Shown piece after piece: positions 57,301 through 64,000 of a DNA stretch of 64,000 nt (within the stretch, counting starts at the first letter, position 1; each line of letters starts with the position of its first letter). Position numbers and translations under genes: made by a program. Under the pieces are notes generated by a model. It searched no databases, was not told the origin of the DNA, and saw only the letters and a list, made by a program, of their open reading frames with translations. This stretch comes from Thysanoteuthis rhombus (taxonomy: Eukaryota > Mollusca > Cephalopoda > Oegopsida > Thysanoteuthidae): contig OY735237.1 of the NCBI GenBank assembly GCA_963457665.1, forward strand, positions 3,066,322 through 3,130,321, read 5' to 3'.

Positions 57301-57799
57301 CATCATGAATTTCATTTGAATTTTTCTAAAAAAAAGATTTTAAATCTTATTTTGCCTGCTTCATTTCTTGGTAAATTTTGTTTGATTCTATTTTTAGAAG
57401 AGGTTTTGTAAGAAAAATCTCAACTGATATCATGTGATACTGATATTCATTTTTATTGTCTTGGCCTGTAATATCTTATGATTTAACCTTTTTTCATAAT
57501 TACATTACCTGCTACATTGTCTTTTGGCTTGTTACAACCAATCCATGCATAAATAACACCGTCATTTCAACGTGCATATCCAAATGATAATAATATTAAT
57601 AGTTTTCATGAATGGATGTATGTATCCATGTAACTGTAACACAGCAAAAAAGACACAGGGAATCTTTTGGTCCTGTATTTTTCTAGAGCATGAAATAACT
57701 CTGAATGCTTTTTCCATACAAATACAATGTTGAATAGATCTCTGACTTTTGGTCCTCATGATATCACTAATATTTCTTATCGTCATCCCTTCCCTCATA
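57301..57799. other. Non-coding DNA
   Basis: No gene recognised. Confidence 0.4.
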
Positions 57800-58100
57800 C
57801 ATTGTAGCTATATGCACACCACTCAATGTCTCCAAAAGTTCTCAATGAATTTCAATGAAATTTCGTGCAATGGGCTGAAGTGAAAAATATTCAAATTATG
57901 ATGCAGATCCAGGAATTCCCATTCGTCCTCTACATCATGGCAATATGTACGCAGTACTATATCTCCAAAAGTTCTCAGTAATTTTCAGTGAAGTTGTGTG
58001 GCAATGATTGATTTTAATTGATCAACCATGATTCCATATAGCCCTAATTCCTGTATTGTCACAGTGGAGCCAGATATTTGCAATGAATATTCAACTTGTT
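57800..58100. repeat. Imperfect direct repeat with TCTCCAAAAGTTCTCA
   Basis: TCTCCAAAAGTTCTCA recurs at about 57828 and 57961, each followed by a TTTCARTGAARTT string. This suggests two diverged units of about 133 bp. Confidence 0.5.
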
Positions 58101-58240
58101 TTAGAAGTCATTCCAACAATGTAGTCTTTGCTTGTTTTATAAGTAAGTATATTACATTTTTTTCCATGCTCAACCTGGCTACTTTTACTCTGGTGGGAGA
58201 GTGAATAAATAGATGCTCAGCCTGGCTATTTACTTATTCC

Positions 58241-58625
58241 GAGGGTGGATCCAGGATTTAGAGATTTGAGAGGTCCAAATGGGGAATATTTTTATAATAT
58301 GTGAAAAAGAAAATAAATTTCAAAGAATGTGATGTATGATCTGGTATTTTCACTTACATCTGAGTCGTAGCTTTTAATAATATTAGAATTGACAAAAGTA
58401 AAAATTAATCTAAGAATCAATAAACAAATTATAAAAAATAAGATTGAAGACATCTTACTTATACTAAATGGAAAACAAAATAATATATTTTCTATTTTCA
58501 AGGTTAATTTGAGTCCTTTGGATTATTTGGGTTTTTATTTATACATTTACTTCATTAAAATATTTTCTCTATAAGTATTGTTTTTACACGGGGAGGAGGG
58601 TGTCCAGATCCCACGGAACCCTACC
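58241..58625. repeat. Dispersed repeat with GGATCCAGGATTT end, copy 1
   Basis: It starts with a GGATCCAGGATTT string and ends with GGAGGGTGTCCAGATCCC. The same pair of ends, in the same order, bounds 62187-62425. The middle is AT-rich and differs in length. It is probably a non-autonomous element. Confidence 0.5.
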
Positions 58626-58743
58626 ACCCTGTATTCACTTTTCTTATAGGATATTTAAGGAAAAAAAAAAATCAACAACCTTGCCATTAGGACTGACCAT
58701 CTTAGAAAGATTTGAACGTTGTAGTATCCCCTCTCTGTTCTAT

Positions 58744-58850
58744 CAGGGCTGGCCCTAGATACCAGCAATACAGGCAGTCACCCAGAGCACCAAGTGTGAA
58801 ACAGTTGGACTCTCAAAGGACTGGAAAGCACTCAGAGAAAGCATACCTCT
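58744..58850. repeat. Possible hAT-type transposon end
   Basis: CAGGGCTGGCCCTAGA resembles the self-complementary CAGGGCCGGCCCTAG ends seen in some hAT elements, followed by GCAGTCACCCAGAGCACC. No opposite end is found. Confidence 0.3.
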
Positions 58851-58867
58851 GCCAACACCATTGGCAC

Positions 58868-59270
58868 GGTAATTGGGCATCGATCAGCTCTAAAATCTAA
58901 TCAGTTCTTCCGTAGCCTTCATGATATCATGTGCACACAAAACTATCTATGAATCTGAAAATAATTCCTGGATGCCTCACTAAATGTTAGCACCCTTTTC
59001 TTATCTTACTGTTCACCTTTATTTGGTCTGGATACATAATTATGACATGAGGGGGGGTAATTGTGCACGGATCCGCTCCAAAATTGAAATCACTTCTCCT
59101 GAAATTCTTTCCACAAAGCTGAAAAGCGATTCATTGAGAACTTAGAGATATTTTGCGGACAGAAAAGAAATTGGCAACATCATGAGGTTTTGACATAACT
59201 GTGACAACAAAAAGGTAATTGGGCATGGATCCGCCCCTAAATTTGAATCAGTTCTTCCATAGCCAATTGT
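58868..59270. repeat. Three diverged units starting GGTAATTGGGCA
   Basis: Units begin at about 58868, 59056 and 59214 (spacing 188 and 158). They share GGTAATTGKGCAYSGATC and a TCAGTTCTTCC or TCACTTCTCC string about 40 bases on. Probably a tandemly repeated non-coding element. Confidence 0.55.
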
Positions 59271-60645
59271 CCATCATTCCCCTGAACATATAACTACGTC
59301 TCATGTAACAGTGATGGGTTTGATGATGATGATGTAAGATTGCTAATTTTGTGTTGTACTTACTTCATGTATTCGTTGGTGATGTCTTATTGGTTGACTC
59401 TTCCTGTTGATGGTCAGTGGGGTCATGGCCTTAAAGAACCTGTGAAAGAAAGTCTATTAGCAGCCTATCGCAATGAACAGGAACAACCTGAATCATTGTT
59501 GAGAAGTGCTTTGTTCATTTGCCATTTTACAGTGTACTGTGGGTAGATTGCTCACTCAAAATGAACACAAGATAGTTTTATAAACAACCTATTGAATTTT
59601 CTAAGTCAGCTATTGTTGCTATTTTTTGTCAAACAATTTCTAAATTGGTTGGTAACACAACAGGATCATGACAGAATTTATAGCTGGAAATTAATTAGTA
59701 TTTAAGCCATCTACTTATCATAAAAACCAAAAACAAAAAAAAAAACAACAGATTTCCTCAGGAGATCCCTAGCCAAGCCAAAGGAAATAGACCCTGGTTG
59801 ATCTTTGAAGGGGTTAGCATCTGTTATCATTTGAGGGCACAAGAGATCTTGTTCTGAATGTAATGTCTTGTCATTTCCAATTAGACATTGATTGAGAAAG
59901 AGAAACTTCGAGCCGGAAGAGTGCATTATATGACCTTGAATAGTCAGTAGAAATGTAACTTTTTCTCAGGTCTTGCTGTACAATTCAATGCAAATAAGTA
60001 TAAGCTGAAAAAACACATTAAATAATAACACCTTGAACAGTGCAGTTCTAAACAGTACAGAATATCTTATAACAAATTGACCACACTATTCAAAGTATAA
60101 CTGTATTACTCGGGGTGTAACTGTAAGAGATTATATTATATTTTAAGGGGGTGCCTAAATGTAGTGTGTTTGGGATGTTAGAAACACAACAGTTGATCCT
60201 ATGTTCAATTCTTCAGCATTTGCAACTTCCAGGACAATGAAGATGAATCTGAATAATGTGTGAAATGATAAAAACACCTGCAGGCATGGCTCCAGGAAAG
60301 ATATACATCCTCCTCCACACACACATATCTGCTCAGACAAAACTCTATTTTCCATTGATAATATCTAAGATGAATTGTATAAAATGTAAATAAGCCTGAA
60401 ATCCATTCATGAAGTAATTGTAAATTAACCTCAATAAAACAAACAATTATCAAATGCATTATTTAATGAGACAGAAGGAGTAAAAAGAAAAATTCGAATC
60501 CCCTGCTCAAAATCTGGAATCCGACCTTGATCTCAGATCAAAACTCAAGTTGAGGTTTTCCGAAAAGAAATGTTTTCAACTTATTTTTATCATTTACCAA
60601 AAATTACTATGAAATTGAATTCTAAAATAAATACATCCATGTATA
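59271..60645. other. Non-coding DNA
   Basis: Frames at 59340-59546 and 59711-59926 have no identifiable domain. Confidence 0.4.
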
Positions 60646-60649
60646 AAAA

Positions 60650-60760
60650 AAAATAGTAAAGTGGTCCCATATCTTCTGACATCACTTCCTTTTAGCTCCT
60701 AGTTATGAAAAGAACAACTTTTGCTTCACAATGCTCAGTTTCCAGCCCAACAGGCCCGTG
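60650..60760 (+). repeat. Dispersed repeat, copy 2
   Basis: Partner of 36240-36345 over roughly 100 bp; the flanks then diverge completely. Confidence 0.5.
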
Positions 60761-62186
60761 CAGTTTACATGCTTTTACCAAAATGCATTCTCTTTTTTCT
60801 AACAGTATTAGCTTCGTTTATTCTCAATCAATTTCTTCATGACTAGCTCAAGTTAGTCTGAATTGAGAAGACCGCTGATCTGTTTTTCATTACTTCTAGT
60901 AGCCAAGATGAGACATACATGATAAGGATTAGGCATGCCCCTTCCTCATTGTGACTCACATTTTGTTGTCTTTCACCATTTTCTGTCCTGGTGTGGAGAC
61001 CTTTTATTTCAGTACTTATTCTTACAAAACTGCATCTATATGAATATATTTGGGGGTATATTTCCTCCCTTTTTATACGTTCATTGAATCTGTTTTAGGT
61101 TGCAATTGGTATCTTGGCTGCCATACCAACCAATGCACATTCAATTTTATAAACCTATTCCTCACCACATGAAATGCAACTATCAACATTTTGCAAAGCT
61201 GTATCATGAGTTTTCCTTCCATCTGCTATACTTACTAATTAACGTTTGCTTATTGACAAATTCATAACTAACTCCAATTTTTGACTTACAAAAAAAAAAA
61301 GTACCTAAGAAAACAACAAACATCCTGATATCTTCATTTTTTGTGAGTAAAAAAAGTAAACTTGTTTGATGACTTGCGTTACAAAGATAGATGCTCTGTC
61401 ATAATATTTCATAAGTAAGATATCCTGGGTAAAATAGCAGGGAGGACTAGGATCTCTAGCCTTAGTAGGCGAATTCTGAATTAAAATCAACTCACTAAAA
61501 AACACTGGTAAAGGTTGAGTTCAATTAGATGCTACGATTCCCCACCCACAAAACTAGCATGACCATGAACTGACGTGCAACTCGACAGTTGATCAAAATG
61601 GCTGTTTTGTTGGGAAAAAAAAAAAATGGAGCTCCTTTTCCATGGGATTGAACTAAAAACTTCCATACATACGTCAATAGAGTATCTACAGCAAGACCCA
61701 AGTATCGATTCTAGTTCAACATTTTGATACTATACATGATTATCTCTTTGATATTAGGACCAAGACAATTTTAGAGAGGGTGGAAAATCATGGATTCTCG
61801 TAAAAGGCAAGATTTTCAATTTTCTTTCCCCAAATTTAAATCATGTAAAATGACTAGATAACTATGACCCATTGGATCACCCTTTGGGAGAAATTTGTGC
61901 AAATTGTTATGAACAGAATGAACCCAGATTTCTATCATCAGCCTTTTAATATTCATTGTTGGACATAGATTCACTAGACTTGTCTATCATTGGCATCTGA
62001 AATTCCACATCAGACTGATTGCAATAATAATGTCAACTCTGAGAGTTTGATAATACAAATGAAATAAAGGACACGATTAGATTTATAAAAGTAATCTCAG
62101 ATTTTATTAAGATATTGATGAACAATAATATATTACAAACGTGTATGGACATATATACATGCATACATGTAAACATATATTATCTG
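60761..62186. other. Non-coding DNA
   Basis: No gene recognised. Confidence 0.4.
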
Positions 62187-62425
62187 GGAGGGATCCAGGA
62201 TTTTTAAGAGGGTGGGGGTTGGGGTCCAATTTGTTTCCTTCAAAACCATCTGCCCAAAGCAGGGATAGAATTATTTTTGTTTTTAAGGTTGATTTATGAT
62301 TACATCGGCTTATTTAGATTTTCTATTAATAAAATTTCTATATCTGGATATTTAAGAAAAAAAAAAAAAAGAAGGATTTTAATTGCACTTTGCTCAAGAT
62401 GTTGGGGGTACCTGGACCCCCCAGA
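62187..62425. repeat. Dispersed repeat with GGATCCAGGATTT end, copy 2
   Basis: Starts GGAGGGATCCAGGATTTTTA and ends GGGGGTACCTGGACCCCC. Shorter than 58241-58625 because the middle is reduced. Confidence 0.5.
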
Positions 62426-63470
62426 GTAGCACCTGATTATTTTGATTTACAATCCCATTGGAATTATGTTTCACAATATGAACTTGAAACTACTTCATAC
62501 CAAAACATTTGACAAAAACTATGCATTACTTATATTTCTTGAATAAATCTTCCACGATAATTCAAACAAGTCTTATTTAAACCACAGGAATGATATGAAA
62601 AAGAATTATTGTTTGATTCAGAAATGAATCTGAAAACATAGTTTGATATTTTGTAATATTTCTTGTCTTTGAATCAGATGAAAATTAGGCAAATATTTAT
62701 ACAATACATAAACAGTTAATTCCCATGTAAATGCTATAGCGGTGGAATCAAGAAAATATTTTGAAGATATTCTATGAATGGATTTAAGCAATGAGTTGAG
62801 TGCAATCATTAAATCTAAGCAATATCAAAAGAAAAGAAGGCATTAGTTTCTGTCAAGATAAACTTTGTAAGAAAAAAAATCATATATTTCTCTTGAAAAC
62901 CTTAACTACCTTCTTAGTTAAGACATGGAATACAATTCTCTCTGGAAATCTAATTTTGCAAAAACATTTCCAGCCCCTTCAGCCAATTGAAAATTTTAGT
63001 TAGGGTCCAAATAAGGGGAATATTCAAGCATAATGTAAGAACAGAAGTAAAATAACACTAAATTGGGTATTTTGATTCTCTTCATTGACATTTTCATAAT
63101 GATTTCACAAATTAAATAGCTGCTACTTAGTGACAGGTTTAAGGAAACTTTCAACAAATGTTGACTATTTGAAAAATGCAAAATGGACAAATAATGCAGT
63201 TAGCTATGGAATAGCTACTTCCAGGTACGTTTAGCAAATAATTGGCTTTTTCAGTTTTAACCAAGGATATAATGTATTCTTCTAGGGGAGGGAGGTATGA
63301 TTGAGCTTATAATTGCTTGGCAACATACTGATTAGGGTTAGCGAGGAGGTAAGGTGATGAGCTGTTCATTGTTTTTTTCAATTACTCAAGATTTAATTTC
63401 AAGAAGCAACTTAACCCTGAAAAGGGTAGTTTAACTATTTGAAATTTCCTCAAGAAAAGAGAAAAAAAAA
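62426..63470. other. Non-coding DNA
   Basis: No gene recognised. Confidence 0.4.
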
Positions 63471-63577
63471 GAAAAAAAAGGTTTCTCTCTAGAATGTAAT
63501 TGTATGTCACGGCACATCAAATATGAATGTGTACATGAAGATCTACATACCTCACAAGAATATAGTTTTTCTGCAAC

Positions 63578-63580
<3 letters not shown>
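63470..63580 (-). pseudogene. Single zinc-finger relic
   Basis: On the minus strand AEKLYSCEVCRSSC is followed by THSYLMCRDIQLHSREKP. The two Cys, the final His and the linker are readable, while the first zinc His has become Asp. It may be the edge of a further finger locus beyond the window. Confidence 0.6.

Positions 63581-63614
<34 letters not shown>
63580..63614. repeat. (TA)n microsatellite
   Basis: A TA run directly abutting the finger relic. Confidence 0.9.
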
Positions 63615-63617
<3 letters not shown>

Positions 63618-64000
63618 CACCGTAATATAATTTAACAATGAGCATTCATACATGTTTTGCCATATATGACATGAAAAGGAAGAAAATTTTAGGTTGAATG
63701 TACAGTATGAAAATAGAGTTACAGATAGCTGGACAGCATTTGGATTTACCATAGAATGTTTGTTAAATAAGGCAAACTATTGAAGTTATAACTTATTCAT
63801 CAAACGGGTATAACAAACTTTCAGCTCTAACGGACGCCCCTCAGCCCAATTAGTTTGTTACAGCAAGGGTTTGCTATAACCACAAAATATTTTGAATAAA
63901 TTGAAATTAAAATCCATTAAAAATGGAAAATCAACAAATATGATACATTTCGGCTGCAAGAACTTCAAAATGATTTTTTTTTGGATCCATCAATAACATC
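63615..64000. other. Non-coding DNA to window end
   Basis: No gene recognised. Confidence 0.4.

Overview
The window is AT-rich nuclear DNA from an animal. It has no bacterial or organellar genes, it carries introns with GT-AG signals, and it is full of microsatellites, tRNA-derived SINEs and decayed retroelements. Fragments of Penelope-like, Ty3/Gypsy-like and non-LTR elements, plus an expanded C2H2 zinc-finger family, suggest an invertebrate. My impression is a mollusc, possibly a cephalopod, but nothing here proves it.

The only intact long reading frames are two C2H2 zinc-finger arrays on the + strand: nine fingers (1832-2677) and thirteen fingers (22774-23913). Each lies in a terminal exon that starts at a clear splice acceptor (1601 and 22440). 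The two exons begin with the same short reading frame, and both are cut by stop codons before the fingers. Around them are zinc-finger relics on both strands: 2715-2910, 26097-26180, 32750-32900, 35300-35835, 41690-42510, 43385-43590, 53440-53570, 54700-55010 and 63470-63580. This is a birth-and-death gene cluster.

A candidate 5' exon/promoter module occurs three times: at 14100-14640 (+), 48885-49940 (+) and 48085-48400 (-). Each copy has a conserved GTAAGT donor, and two copies have a second one. The last two copies are head to head, about 0.7 kb apart. The + copies lie upstream of + strand finger exons (14.3 kb to 22.4 kb; 49.0 kb to 53.4 kb). The - copy points at the - strand finger relics at 41.7-43.6 kb. 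Further diverged duplications (25.2/52.4 kb, 30.6/41.1 kb, 32.8/54.6 kb, 36.3/60.7 kb) support growth by repeated duplication.

Mobile DNA fills much of the rest. The region 5.5-9.6 kb holds a Penelope-like reverse transcriptase gene split by an LTR, plus two more copies of that LTR. A fourth, CpG-decayed copy is at 37.2-38.0 kb. A second LTR-like sequence lies at 11.3-12.0 kb. A Gypsy integrase remnant is at 31.4-32.6 kb, a duplicated mariner-type helix-turn-helix segment at 33.6-34.0 kb, a Harbinger-like scrap at 41.0 kb, non-LTR endonuclease remnants at 50.7-52.1 and 17.7 kb, and a non-LTR ORF2 tail at 57.0-57.3 kb. There are three SINE heads (18.7, 24.9 and 28.8 kb), a foldback MITE at 50.0-50.4 kb, and a possible hammerhead-like motif at 1.3 kb. 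The long stretches between contain no gene I can support.
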